NCBI RefSeq assembly: GCF_001277235.1
Contig: NZ_CP012266.1
Coordinates: 1,736,001 to 1,800,000 of the forward strand
DNA: 64,000 nt
Direction: 5' to 3'
Origin: Cronobacter dublinensis subsp. dublinensis LMG 23823
GTDB lineage: Bacteria; Pseudomonadota; Gammaproteobacteria; Enterobacterales; Enterobacteriaceae
In this document: piece by piece, positions 22,258 to 31,401 of the stretch
Layout of the letters: each line of letters opens with the position of its first letter
Numbering within the stretch: position 1 is the first letter of the stretch
The notes under the pieces: model-generated
Told to the model about the DNA's origin: nothing
Seen by the model: only the letters and a program-made list of their open reading frames with translations
The model's database searches: none
Program-made: the position numbers and the translations under genes

Positions 22258-22295
22258 ATCCGCCTCTGCGCACGCAGGGGCGGATGACATTTTAT
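22258..22295 (+). terminator. ndh terminator
   Basis: A hairpin built on CCGCCTCTGC and GCAGGGGCGG (one G-U pair) is followed by a T-rich stretch. Confidence 0.6.
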
Positions 22296-22436
22296 TTCCG
22301 TCACACTTTCCCTTCAGACTTCTCTCAATCCGCTGATTCGCCCCGGCTAATTCCTTTTTTTGAGTCGTTTTCTGATTTGCCATTCGCTTACTCAATTGCA
22401 AAATTGTTACTAATTGCACAGCCGGGAGGAATTCCT

Positions 22437-22976
22437 GTGAATAAATCAATGTTAGCGGGTATCGGTATTGGGGTGGTTGCTGCGCTGGGCGTGGCGGCGG
22501 TGGCCAGTCTGGATGTGTTCAGTCCTTCGCCGAAATATGCCCAGGTGGTTTCCGCCACGCCGATTAAAGAGACGGTTAAAACGCCGCGTCAGGAATGTCG
22601 TAATGTCACCGTGACGCACCGTCGTCCGGTGCAGGATGAAAACCGCCTGACCGGCTCGGTACTGGGCGCGGTCGCAGGCGGCGTTATCGGCCATCAGTTC
22701 GGCGGCGGGCGCGGTAAAGATGTCGCGACGGTCGTGGGCGCGCTGGGCGGCGGCTATGCCGGCAACCAGATCCAGGGCCATCTGCAGGAGGGTGATACCT
22801 ACACCACGCAGCAGCAGCGCTGCAAAACCGTCTATGACAAATCAGAGAAAATGCTGGGTTATGACGTGACGTACCGCATCGGGGAAGAGCAGGGCAAAAT
22901 CCGTATGGACAACGATCCGGGCAGCCGTATTCCGCTCGACAGCAACGGACAGCTGGTACTGAATCAGAAAACCTGA
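22437..22976 (+). CDS. ycfJ: YcfJ, glycine-zipper envelope protein
   Basis: A 179-residue protein with an N-terminal hydrophobic segment (residues about 5-25). A glycine-zipper region follows (SVLGAVAGGVIGHQFGGG, then GALGGGYAGNQ). The start is GTG at 22437 behind GGGAGGA; it gives the same length and N-terminus (MNKSMLAGIGIG) as E. coli YcfJ. Earlier in-frame ATG codons are not conserved. The function is unknown; the zipper suggests envelope insertion. Confidence 0.93.
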   Translation: MNKSMLAGIGIGVVAALGVAAVASLDVFSPSPKYAQVVSATPIKETVKTPRQECRNVTVTHRRPVQDENRLTGSVLGAVAGGVIGHQFGGGRGKDVATVVGALGGGYAGNQIQGHLQEGDTYTTQQQRCKTVYDKSEKMLGYDVTYRIGEEQGKIRMDNDPGSRIPLDSNGQLVLNQKT

Positions 22977-23001
22977 AAATAAAATAGCGTTACGCACCAT
23001 T

Positions 23002-23034
23002 GCCCCTCTTGCACTCAGGCAGAGGGGCTTTTTT
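23002..23034 (+). terminator. ycfJ terminator
   Basis: GCCCCTCT (23002-23009) pairs with AGAGGGGC (23021-23028), followed by six T residues. Confidence 0.85.
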
Positions 23035-23112
23035 ATGTCTGCCGATTAGATTCACGGCGCGCAAAAGCGAAAACGCTCATGCGTCACTGAAGGCGAGGCA
23101 TGAGCGTTTGAA

Positions 23113-23268
23113 TTACATAGCACTGTGTTGTCTGAATAAAATAAAACCAGTGATCAGCACTGACAAAAATGCATAAAGAATAGAACCACCGCAGAACAAC
23201 CAAAGGCCAAATAACAATGTTATTACTATTAACACCTTAAATAATGGTAATAGCAAAGCCATTTTCAT
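23113..23268 (-). CDS. Small two-segment membrane protein, unrecognised
   Basis: A 51-residue hydrophobic protein beginning MKMALLLPLF. Two membrane segments (about residues 4-22 and 26-44) are separated by a short FCGG turn, and the tail is RQHSAM. An AGAAGGAAG ribosome-binding site lies directly before the first ATG, with a second in-frame ATG two codons on. A longer reading from 23370 would add a basic, non-hydrophobic leader and is less likely. I do not recognise it, and nothing equivalent is known to me between ycfJ and comR in E. coli. Confidence 0.5.
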   Translation of the reverse strand: MKMALLLPLFKVLIVITLLFGLWLFCGGSILYAFLSVLITGFILFRQHSAM

Positions 23269-23562
23269 CTTCCTTCTGTAGGTGTATAGCCAAAACGCGT
23301 CTCTTGTCTTCCCTCTTTGAAACTTGATACACCACGGATACTGTGTGGAAAAACGTCCTCGTCCCTGCATGGCCCCGTCTTCATGACGTAAATAACTCCA
23401 GTTCTAATAATTGATGGTGCTAATTAATTAGCACACGAATAATCATTTTTATGACGATCAAAGAGTAGCGACTCTGGAGGATATATTTGCCAGTTATTTC
23501 CTATTAATAAACAGCACAGAAGGGCCTTCAGCGAAACGGCGATGATTCATGGAATTAATATG

Positions 23563-23590
23563 AAAAAAGAGAGCGGCAGGAGCCGCTCTC
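23563..23590 (-). terminator. comR terminator
   Basis: The stem GAGAGCGGC (23569-23577) / GCCGCTCTC (23582-23590), read on the minus strand, is followed by six T residues, 18 bases beyond the comR stop. Confidence 0.85.
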
Positions 23591-23608
23591 AGGTGGCAGT
23601 GGGGTGCT

Positions 23609-24238
23609 TTACAGGAGGTGCGGCCACAACCGCATGGTCATATTCACAATTTGAATTAATTCTTCCTGCGTGGCGCCTTCGCGCGCGCTCACTGACATAC
23701 CATGCACCAGACAACTGATGAAGCGTACCAGGGCGGGCAGGTTGCATTCTTGCGGAATTTCGTTTTGGGCCTGCCGCTCGCTCAGAAAACGCAGCAGAAT
23801 CGCTTCGCGCTGCGTGTGACGCGCCTTGAGCGTGGCGGCGATCTCGTCTGACGATGCGGCGAGCGCCGCGGACGTCGTCACCATAAAGCAGCCTGCGGGC
23901 GTCTCTTTGCTGGCAAAGCAGTTTGCCACCGCGCAGAGATAGTCGTACAGCGCTTCTCCGACGCGTTTATCGGCGCGAAACAGCAGCGTCTCCTGCTGCT
24001 GCGCAAAACGCGCGATATAACGGTCGAGTACGGCGCGGAACAGCCCCTCTTTATTGGTGAACTCCGCGTACAGCGTCGGCGCTTTGGCGCCAGTCGCTTC
24101 GACCAGATGCGCCAGCGACGTGGCTTCGTAGCCGTGCTGCCAGAATAGTGCCATGGCCTTATCAAGCGCCGCTTCCCTGTCGAACACTTTCGGTCGGCCA
24201 CGGCTTTTTTTTGCACAACTTTGGGTGTCTGTTGTCAT
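23609..24238 (-). CDS. comR: ComR, TetR-family repressor
   Basis: A 209-residue TetR/AcrR repressor. The N-terminal helix-turn-helix reads ALFWQHGYEATSLAHLVEATGAKAPTLYAEFTNKEGLF; a ligand-binding half with a conserved PAGCFM follows. The start at 24238 (MTTDTQ) gives the E. coli length. In E. coli ComR represses the divergent bhsA and is relieved by copper. Two matching palindromic operators lie in the intergenic region. Confidence 0.92.
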   Translation of the reverse strand: MTTDTQSCAKKSRGRPKVFDREAALDKAMALFWQHGYEATSLAHLVEATGAKAPTLYAEFTNKEGLFRAVLDRYIARFAQQQETLLFRADKRVGEALYDYLCAVANCFASKETPAGCFMVTTSAALAASSDEIAATLKARHTQREAILLRFLSERQAQNEIPQECNLPALVRFISCLVHGMSVSAREGATQEELIQIVNMTMRLWPHLL

Positions 24239-24360
24239 GGTGCCGTTTAACCTCTTTATCAAACCTGCCTCCAAAATACCCCTTTTTGCCTCGGGAGTAC
24301 CAGCAAAACCGCGCCGGATGTGGTTTTCATGGCCGGTGAGGCGTGAAGATAACATTAAAA

Positions 24361-24372
24361 TAACGATCGTTA
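24361..24372. promoter_or_regulatory. ComR operator, copy 1
   Basis: TAACGATCGTTA is a perfect 12-bp palindrome. It lies 9 bases upstream of the bhsA -35 element and in the comR leader, so one site could control both genes. Confidence 0.65.
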
Positions 24373-24381
24373 AGAATAATA

Positions 24382-24411
24382 TTGACAGGTGATGCAGATC
24401 ACAACTATCAT
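24382..24411 (+). promoter_or_regulatory. bhsA promoter with overlapping CRP-like site
   Basis: TTGACA (24382-24387) and TATCAT (24406-24411) are spaced 18 bp. Within the spacer, GGTGA-TGCAGA-TCACA (24388-24403) closely matches the CRP half-sites. A CRP site between -35 and -10 would be expected to repress. Confidence 0.6.
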
Positions 24412-24416
24412 TTTAC

Positions 24417-24428
24417 TATCGATCGTTA
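24417..24428. promoter_or_regulatory. ComR operator, copy 2
   Basis: TATCGATCGTTA differs from copy 1 at one base and lies at the expected bhsA transcription start, 56 bp (about 5.3 turns) from copy 1. This is an ideal repression position. Confidence 0.6.
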
Positions 24429-24489
24429 ATTAAATAATCTTAACGACCCACTGTTACCTGTCCGTCTTACTGATAAAAAAGGTTACCCT

Positions 24490-24747
24490 ATGAAAAACGT
24501 CAACATGCTATTCGCCGCCGCCATCCTGAGTTCACTGTCATTCGCAAGCGTTGCTGCAGTCCAGGTCCAGTCAACCCCTGCAGGCCAGCAGAAAGTCGGT
24601 ACTATCTCCGCCACCGCTGGCACTAACCTGTCGTCGCTGGAAGCTGAGCTGGCGCAAAAAGCGGATGAAGCCGGTGCGAAATCCTTCCGCATCACGTCGG
24701 CAAATGGCCCGAACACCCTGCACGGCACGGCGGTTATTTATAAATAA
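24490..24747 (+). CDS. bhsA: BhsA, YhcN-family stress and biofilm outer-membrane protein
   Basis: An 85-residue secreted DUF1471/YhcN protein. The signal peptide ends at SVAA (about residue 22), and the mature domain reads KVGTISATAGTNLSSLEAELAQKADEAGAKSFRIT and ends TAVIYK. The E. coli homologue affects copper permeability, biofilm formation and stress resistance. It is divergent from comR with two operators and a promoter between them. Confidence 0.95.
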   Translation: MKNVNMLFAAAILSSLSFASVAAVQVQSTPAGQQKVGTISATAGTNLSSLEAELAQKADEAGAKSFRITSANGPNTLHGTAVIYK

Positions 24748-24770
24748 GCCGAAGCGCTTTACACAGCATA

Positions 24771-24800
24771 AGGCCCTGTCACTGGACAGGGCCTTTTTTC
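24771..24800 (+). terminator. bhsA terminator
   Basis: A perfect 10-bp stem (24771-24780 with 24785-24794) with an ACTG loop and a T-run. Confidence 0.9.
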
Positions 24801-24809
24801 GTTCCGGGC

Positions 24810-25784
24810 TCAGATGGCGTCAGGGGCGGGTTCTGGCGAGTGCGTGGTGACGTTGACCGGTATGCCGGAACGCAGGAGCAGCGCGTGCTCCATGACGTCC
24901 CGGTCGGTCTGCGGCGCAGACTGGAACGCCGTCAGCGCCGCGTTCAGTACAATCGGCAGCGTCTTCGGATCGTCCTCAATCCGTTTTGACAGTGGCTGAT
25001 GCACTTCCACCAGATGACGTCCGTCCGGTTCGACCGACGCTTTCACCGGCGCATTGATAATATTCACGCGCGTCCCGACCGGCACCACGCGGAACAGATG
25101 TTTGATGTCGTCATCGCGAAGGCGGATACAGCCGGAGCTTACGCGCATCCCGATACCGAAATCCGCATTCGTACCGTGCAGAAGATACACGCCGCCGTAA
25201 GCCGCGAGACGGATCGCGTGATGGCCCATCGGGTTATCCGGCCCGGCAGGCACTACCGGCGGCAGGTCAATGCCCTGGGCTTTATAGCGCGCGCGAATAT
25301 TGGCGGTCGGGGTCCAGGTGGGGTTAGCGCGTTTTTGCGAGACCGACGTTTGCATCGTAGGCGTCAGCGTGTCGCCATCAAGCTGGCCGATGCCTATCGG
25401 GTAGACAGTGACGCTGTTTTCGCCGGGCGGGAAGTAGTAGAGCCGCAGTTCGGCGAGGTTTATCAGAATGCCTTCGCGCGGCGCGTCCGGCAGCAGCATC
25501 TGGCGCGGAATAGTCAGCACGCTGCCCGCGCGCGGCACATACGGGTCGACGCCCGGATTGGCCTGCAACAGCGCCAGAAAGCCGACGTTATAGCGTTTGG
25601 CGATCGCTTCCAGCGAGCCGCCGTCGTCGGCGACCGTATGGTAAAGGGTTTCGCCGATAAGCCGACTGCCAGGCGGCGGTAGCGGGTACGTATTCGCCAT
25701 CGCGTGGCTTGCGCCAAGCGTCACGCTCGCGGCGAAAGCCAGCCAGGACAGCCAGCGGGTAAAACGCGCATTTTCTCTTTTCAT
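24810..25784 (-). CDS. ldtC: L,D-transpeptidase LdtC
   Basis: A 324-residue YkuD enzyme that links Braun lipoprotein to peptidoglycan. It has a signal peptide ending AMA at residue 30, a LysM-like domain (about 46-95), and the YkuD domain with His203 (LLHGT) and catalytic Cys219 in SSGCIRL. Paralogues ErfK (LdtA) and YbiS (LdtB) have the same plan. The ldtC name rests on the position between bhsA and mfd, as in E. coli. Confidence 0.92.
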   Translation of the reverse strand: MKRENARFTRWLSWLAFAASVTLGASHAMANTYPLPPPGSRLIGETLYHTVADDGGSLEAIAKRYNVGFLALLQANPGVDPYVPRAGSVLTIPRQMLLPDAPREGILINLAELRLYYFPPGENSVTVYPIGIGQLDGDTLTPTMQTSVSQKRANPTWTPTANIRARYKAQGIDLPPVVPAGPDNPMGHHAIRLAAYGGVYLLHGTNADFGIGMRVSSGCIRLRDDDIKHLFRVVPVGTRVNIINAPVKASVEPDGRHLVEVHQPLSKRIEDDPKTLPIVLNAALTAFQSAPQTDRDVMEHALLLRSGIPVNVTTHSPEPAPDAI

Positions 25785-25917
25785 TTACAGATCCCAAAGG
25801 CCGAGAAGTTTTTGTAATTTATCGATAAAGAGAGAAGTATGGCGGGGGTTCGTCCAGGGAAACCCTGGACGATTGCAAAGGATTGTAAAGTTACGCCCCT
25901 GAGCGGGGCGTGGTGGA

Positions 25918-28900
25918 TTACGGCAGGGTGTGCTCGGCGAGTTGCGCCATAAACTGACGCACCCACTCCATACGGGTTTTACGCTCGTCAAGCTCGCGGA
26001 AGAACTTCAGGCGCGTCGGACCGTCGAGGCGGTAATGCTGCGGCTCTTTTTGCAGCAGACCGATAAGCCAGCCCGGATCAACATGGTTCTTCTCGGCAAA
26101 CTCAATGGTGCCGCCTTTCTCGTTTGCCTCGATTTTACGCACGCCCAGCTTCTGCGCCTGCTGGCGCAGGGCGGCGATATCCAGCAGATTGCGCGCCGGA
26201 TCCGGCAGCAGGCCAAAGCGGTCGATAAGCTCGACTTTGATCTCTTCAAGCTCCTGCTCTTTTTTGGCGCTGGCAACGCGCTTGTAGAACGACAGGCGCG
26301 TGTTGACGTCCGGGATAAAGGCTTCCGGCAGCAGCGAGGGCATCCGCAGCTCCACTTCGGTCTGCTGGCTGGTGAGATCTTCAAGCGACGGCTCGCGACC
26401 GGCTTTCAGCGCATCGACGGCGTTTTCCAGCAGTTCCATATAGAGCGAGAAGCCGATGGTTTCCATCTGGCCGCTCTGATCTTCGCCCAGCAGTTCACCC
26501 GCGCCGCGAATTTCCAGATCGTGCGTCGCCAGCGCAAAACCGGCGCCCAGATCTTCCAGCGAGGCGATAGCTTCGAGACGTTTCTGCGCGTCGGTGGTCA
26601 TGGCCTTCGGCGGCGGCGTCAGCAGCCAGGCGTAAGCCTGATGGTGCGAACGGCCCACGCGGCCACGGAGCTGGTGCAGCTGCGCGAGACCAAAGTGGTC
26701 GGCGCGCTCGATGATAATGGTGTTGGCGGTCGGAATATCGATACCGGTTTCGATAATCGTGGTGCAGACCAGCACGTTGAAGCGCTGGTGGTGGAAATCG
26801 TTCATCACCCGCTCCAGCTCGCGCTCGCGCATCTGGCCGTGGCCGATGGCGATACGCGCCTCCGGCACCAGATCCGCCAGCCGCTGGGCGGCTTTCTGAA
26901 TATTTTCAACGTCATTGTAAAGGTAATAGACCTGCCCGCCGCGCAGCACTTCACGCAGGATTGCCTCGCGCACCACCAGGTTGTCATACTCGCGCACGAA
27001 GGTTTTTACCGCCAGACGACGCGCGGGCGGCGTGGCGATAATCGACAGATCGCGCATGCCGCTCATCGCCATGTTAAGCGTGCGCGGAATCGGCGTCGCG
27101 GTAAGCGTCAGGATATCAACGTCGGCGCGCATCGCCTTGATACGCTCTTTGTGACGCACGCCGAAGCGGTGCTCTTCATCGACGATGAGAAGCCCCAGAT
27201 CTTTCATCTTCACGTCGCTCTGCAACAGCTTGTGAGTGCCGATAAGAATATCGACTTTCCCCTCAGCGGCCTGCTCCAGCACCTGCGCCTGCTCTTTGGC
27301 GCTACGAAAACGCGACAGCAGCTCAATGCGCACCGGCCAGTTGGCGAAACGGTCGCGGAAATTGTCGTAATGCTGCTGGGCCAGCAGGGTGGTGGGCACC
27401 AGCACCGCCACCTGTTTATTGTTCTCGACGGCGAGGAACGCCGCGCGCATCGCCACTTCGGTTTTACCAAAGCCCACGTCGCCGCAGACCAGACGATCCA
27501 TCGCCAGCGGCTGGCACATATCGCTCAGCACCGCGTTAATGGCCTGCGCCTGATCGGGCGTCGTCTCAAACGGGAAGCCTTCGCAGAAGAGTTGGTACTG
27601 CTCTTTGTCATGCTTAAAGGCGAACCCGGCTTTGGCGGCGCGCTGGGCGTAGATATCCAGCAGCTCGGCCGCCACGTCGCGCACTTTCTCCGCCGCCTTC
27701 TGGCGCGCTTTGCTCCAGGCATCGCCGCCAAGCTTATGCAGCGGCGCATTATCTTCCGCGCCGCCCGCATAGCGGCTAATCAGATGCAGCGACGAGACCG
27801 GCACATACAATTTCGCGTCACCGGCATAGGTGAGCATCAGATATTCAGCGGTAATGCCGCCCGCTTCCAGCGTCGTCAGCCCGGCATAACGGCCAACGCC
27901 ATGCTCCAGATGCACGACCGGCTGGCCGGGGCGCAGCTCCGCCAGGTTGCGAATAAGGGTGTCCGGGTTAATGGTGCGGCGGCTCTCCTGGCGGCGGCGC
28001 GTCACGCGCTCGCCCAGCAGATCGCTTTCGCAGATAAACGCCCGGTGGCGCAGGGTGTCGATAAACCCGCGCTCCGCCGCGCCGATGCTCAGGTAGCAGC
28101 CGCCGTCGGCGGCATCTTCCAGACGCAGCAGGCGCTTCGGCGCGATTTTAATGCGCGACAACAATTCAGAGAGCGCCTCGCGGCGGCCCTCACTCTCCAC
28201 CGAGAAAATCACCGGCCCGGTGAACGATTCAAGAAAACGGCGCAGGCTGTCGAGCGGCGCTTTCTGCTGGGCCTGGACGGCGATATCCGGCAGCGGCTGA
28301 TAGCCGAGGTTGGTATTCGCGGCTTTATCGGCGAGCGCTTCGGTTTTGAGTTGCACGCGCGGCCAGGCTTTCAGCTGCGCGTAAAGCTCATCGGTGCGCA
28401 GCCAGAGTTCTTCCGGCGGCAGCAGCGGACGCATCGGGTCAACGCCGCGGTTCTCAAAACGCGCCACGGCGTCGGCCCAGAAGCGGTCAGCGCTCGCTTC
28501 GAGATCGCCTGTGCTTACCACCAGCGTGTTTTTCGGGAAATAGCTGAACAGCGGCGGCAGCGGCTCGCTGAAAAACAGCGGCTGCCAGTATTCGATCCCG
28601 GCGGGCAGGGTGCCTTTGCTCACCTGCTGATAAATATGCTCCGGGTCGCGTTTCACCTCGAAACGGTCGCGCCACTGGCTGCGGAACAGTTCAATGGCCG
28701 CTTTGTCGGTCGGGAATTCATGCGCCGGCAGCAGGTTTATGGCCTCGACTTCTTCCAGCGTGCGCTGGGTGTCGACGTCAAACAACCGCAGGCTGTCGAT
28801 TTCGTCATCGAAAAAGTCGATGCGGTAGGGCTGCTCGCTGCCCATCGGATAGAGATCGAGCAGCGCGCCGCGGGTGGCGTATTCGCCATGCGCCATCACC

Positions 28901-29364
28901 TGGTCCACATGACGGTAACCCGCCTGGTCAAGCTGAGTGCGCAGCGTATCGCGTGAGAGCTGCTGGCCTTTTTGCATCACCAGCGCGTGGCCGTGCAAAA
29001 AGCTGTGCGGACAGACGCGCTGCATCAGCGTGTTCACCGGCAGGATCAGCACGCCGCGCTGCATGCCCGGCAACTGGTAGAGTGTCGAGAGGCGCGAGGA
29101 GATAATTTCCTGATGCGGCGAGAAGCTGTCGTAAGGCAGCGTCTCCCAGTCGGCGAGGTTCATCACCAGGCTTTCGGTAAACTGTTGAATTTCATCGTGC
29201 AGACGCAGGGCGTTTTGCATATCCGGCGCGATAAGCACCAGCGGGCCGGCGTGGCGTTCCGCCATTTCCGCCACCTCGACGGCGCAGGCCGCGCCGGTAA
29301 GTTCACCCAGTTGACGCTGATCGCCCGCTTTGACGGGCAGAGTGTAACGATATTGTTCAGGCAT
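25918..29364 (-). CDS. mfd: Mfd transcription-repair coupling factor
   Basis: A 1148-residue SF2 translocase, exactly the E. coli length. It pushes stalled RNA polymerase off DNA and recruits UvrA. Domain order: a UvrB-like N-terminal module, the RNA polymerase-interaction domain (HLEHGVGRYAGL region), the translocase with Walker A GDVGFGKTEVA, DEEH, and RAD-type motifs (GRVGRSHHQAYAWLL), then the C-terminal autoinhibitory domain. The large opposite-strand open frame is a codon-composition shadow. Confidence 0.97.
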   Translation of the reverse strand: MPEQYRYTLPVKAGDQRQLGELTGAACAVEVAEMAERHAGPLVLIAPDMQNALRLHDEIQQFTESLVMNLADWETLPYDSFSPHQEIISSRLSTLYQLPGMQRGVLILPVNTLMQRVCPHSFLHGHALVMQKGQQLSRDTLRTQLDQAGYRHVDQVMAHGEYATRGALLDLYPMGSEQPYRIDFFDDEIDSLRLFDVDTQRTLEEVEAINLLPAHEFPTDKAAIELFRSQWRDRFEVKRDPEHIYQQVSKGTLPAGIEYWQPLFFSEPLPPLFSYFPKNTLVVSTGDLEASADRFWADAVARFENRGVDPMRPLLPPEELWLRTDELYAQLKAWPRVQLKTEALADKAANTNLGYQPLPDIAVQAQQKAPLDSLRRFLESFTGPVIFSVESEGRREALSELLSRIKIAPKRLLRLEDAADGGCYLSIGAAERGFIDTLRHRAFICESDLLGERVTRRRQESRRTINPDTLIRNLAELRPGQPVVHLEHGVGRYAGLTTLEAGGITAEYLMLTYAGDAKLYVPVSSLHLISRYAGGAEDNAPLHKLGGDAWSKARQKAAEKVRDVAAELLDIYAQRAAKAGFAFKHDKEQYQLFCEGFPFETTPDQAQAINAVLSDMCQPLAMDRLVCGDVGFGKTEVAMRAAFLAVENNKQVAVLVPTTLLAQQHYDNFRDRFANWPVRIELLSRFRSAKEQAQVLEQAAEGKVDILIGTHKLLQSDVKMKDLGLLIVDEEHRFGVRHKERIKAMRADVDILTLTATPIPRTLNMAMSGMRDLSIIATPPARRLAVKTFVREYDNLVVREAILREVLRGGQVYYLYNDVENIQKAAQRLADLVPEARIAIGHGQMRERELERVMNDFHHQRFNVLVCTTIIETGIDIPTANTIIIERADHFGLAQLHQLRGRVGRSHHQAYAWLLTPPPKAMTTDAQKRLEAIASLEDLGAGFALATHDLEIRGAGELLGEDQSGQMETIGFSLYMELLENAVDALKAGREPSLEDLTSQQTEVELRMPSLLPEAFIPDVNTRLSFYKRVASAKKEQELEEIKVELIDRFGLLPDPARNLLDIAALRQQAQKLGVRKIEANEKGGTIEFAEKNHVDPGWLIGLLQKEPQHYRLDGPTRLKFFRELDERKTRMEWVRQFMAQLAEHTLP

Positions 29365-29504
29365 AGAAGGCGAAGCGTGCTCCGGTTGTGCCGCGTGTCC
29401 GGGATAAAAACCCGGCGACAGAGTGGGTTAGTGGTTCCATAAATCAGATCTGGGCTTTATTATCGTTGATCACTTTGCATTAGCAACCGTACAAGACGGA
29501 TTTC

Positions 29505-30704
29505 ATGTATCAACCTGTCGCGTTATTTATCGGCCTGCGCTATATGCGCGGGCGTGCAGCAGACCGCTTCGGCCGCTTCGTCTCCTGGCTCTCCACTATT
29601 GGCATCACGCTTGGCGTGCTGGCGCTGGTGACAGTGCTCTCCGTGATGAACGGTTTCGAGCGTGAACTGCAGAACAACATTCTCGGGCTGATGCCGCAGG
29701 CGGTAGTCAGCGCATCTAAAGGCTCCGTCAATCCGCAGCAGCTGCCTGCTGACAGCCTCCACTTACAGGGCGTTAACCGCGTTGCGCCACTGACCACCGG
29801 GGATGTGGTGCTGCAAAGCGCCCGCAGCGTGGCGGTCGGCGTGATGCTGGGCATCGATCCGACGCTGCGTGACCCGCTGACGCCGTATCTGGTGAACGTC
29901 AGACAGCAGGATTTGGCCGCCGGGAAATACAATATCATTCTCGGCGAACAGCTTGCGGGCCAGCTTGGCGTCAAGCGCGGCGATCAGCTGCGCCTGATGG
30001 TGCCGTCGGCAAGCCAGTTTACGCCGATGGGTCGACTGCCGAGCCAGCGTCTCTTTACCGTCATCGGTACCTTCGCCGCCAACAGTGAAGTGGACGGCTA
30101 TCAGATGCTGGTGAATATCCAGGACGCCTCGCGCCTGATGCGCTACCCGGCGGGCAACATCACCGGCTGGCGGCTGTGGCTGAACGAGCCGCTCAAGGTC
30201 GATGTGCTGAGCCAGCAGACGCTACCGGCGGGTACTGAATGGCACGACTGGCGCGATCGCAAGGGCGAGCTGTTTCAGGCCGTGCGCATGGAGAAAAACA
30301 TGATGGGCCTGCTGCTGAGCCTCATCGTCGCCGTCGCTGCGTTTAACATCATCACCTCGCTTGGGCTGATGGTGATGGAGAAGCAGGGCGAGGTAGCGAT
30401 TCTGCAAACCCAGGGGCTGACGCGCCGTCAGATCATGGCGGTGTTTATGGTGCAGGGCGCGAGCGCGGGCGTCATCGGCGCGCTCTTTGGCGCGCTGCTC
30501 GGCGCGCTGCTCGCCAGTCAGTTGAATAACCTGATGCCGGTCATCGGCGCGTTCCTTGACGGCGCGGCGCTGCCGGTCGTTATCGAACCGTTGCAGGTCA
30601 TCGGGATTGCGCTGGCGGCGATGGCCGTCGCGCTGTTGTCCACGCTTTATCCTTCCTGGCGCGCCGCCGCCACCGAACCCGCTGAGGCTTTACGTTATGA
30701 GTAA
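29505..30704 (+). CDS. lolC: LolC, lipoprotein-releasing ABC permease
   Basis: A 399-residue inner-membrane subunit of LolCDE, which extracts outer-membrane lipoproteins and hands them to LolA. Membrane segments lie near residues 25-50, 270-295, 315-345 and 365-385, around a large periplasmic domain. The TM1-proximal motif is [13 protein letters not shown]. The MacB/LolC-type permease ends [13 protein letters not shown]. It overlaps lolD by 8 bp. Confidence 0.96.
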   Translation: MYQPVALFIGLRYMRGRAADRFGRFVSWLSTIGITLGVLALVTVLSVMNGFERELQNNILGLMPQAVVSASKGSVNPQQLPADSLHLQGVNRVAPLTTGDVVLQSARSVAVGVMLGIDPTLRDPLTPYLVNVRQQDLAAGKYNIILGEQLAGQLGVKRGDQLRLMVPSASQFTPMGRLPSQRLFTVIGTFAANSEVDGYQMLVNIQDASRLMRYPAGNITGWRLWLNEPLKVDVLSQQTLPAGTEWHDWRDRKGELFQAVRMEKNMMGLLLSLIVAVAAFNIITSLGLMVMEKQGEVAILQTQGLTRRQIMAVFMVQGASAGVIGALFGALLGALLASQLNNLMPVIGAFLDGAALPVVIEPLQVIGIALAAMAVALLSTLYPSWRAAATEPAEALRYE

Positions 30705-31401
30705 TTCTGTGCTGTTACAGTGCGACAACCTGTGCAAACGCTACCAGGAAGGCAAAGTGCAAACGGATGTGTTGCACAACGTCAGCTTCAGCATCGACGC
30801 GGGCGAAATGATGGCGATTGTCGGGAGCTCCGGCTCCGGCAAAAGTACGCTGCTGCACCTGTTAGGCGGGCTCGACACGCCGACCTCCGGCGACGTGATT
30901 TTCAGCGGGCGACCGCTCAGCACGCTCTCGTCCTCGGCCAAAGCCGAACTGCGTAACCGCGAGCTCGGCTTTATCTACCAGTTCCACCACCTGCTGCCGG
31001 ATTTCACCGCGATGGAAAACGTGGCGATGCCGCTGCTTATCGGTAAAGCGCCGAAGGCGGAGACCGAGCGCCGGGCGCTGGCGATGCTTGACGCCGTGGG
31101 GCTCGCGCACCGCAGCAGCCATCGCCCGTCGGAGCTCTCCGGTGGCGAGCGTCAGCGCGTCGCCATCGCACGCGCGCTGGTGAATAACCCGCGTCTGGTG
31201 CTGGCGGATGAACCGACCGGCAACCTCGATGCGCGCAATGCCGACAGCATTTTCGATCTGCTTGGCGAGCTTAACAAAACCCAGGGCACCGCGTTTCTTG
31301 TGGTGACGCACGATCTGCAACTGGCGAAGCGTCTCTCGCGTCAGCTGGAGATGCGCGACGGGCATCTGAACCCTGAACTGACCCTGATGGGGAGGGCGTA
31401 A
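30697..31401 (+). CDS. lolD: LolD, lipoprotein-releasing ABC ATPase
   Basis: A 234-residue ABC ATPase with Walker [10 protein letters not shown], the LolD motif region [22 protein letters not shown], signature LSGGERQ and Walker [13 protein letters not shown]. The start at 30697 ([19 protein letters not shown]) is chosen because upstream residues belong to the lolC shadow frame. It directly abuts lolE. Confidence 0.97.
   Translation: MSNSVLLQCDNLCKRYQEGKVQTDVLHNVSFSIDAGEMMAIVGSSGSGKSTLLHLLGGLDTPTSGDVIFSGRPLSTLSSSAKAELRNRELGFIYQFHHLLPDFTAMENVAMPLLIGKAPKAETERRALAMLDAVGLAHRSSHRPSELSGGERQRVAIARALVNNPRLVLADEPTGNLDARNADSIFDLLGELNKTQGTAFLVVTHDLQLAKRLSRQLEMRDGHLNPELTLMGRA

Noticed and set aside
25930..28956. 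1008-codon open frame on the plus strand opposite mfd
   Set aside because: It is the exact antisense of a complete 1148-residue Mfd, has no recognisable domain and is rich in Arg, His and Gln, as expected of a shadow frame in GC-rich DNA.
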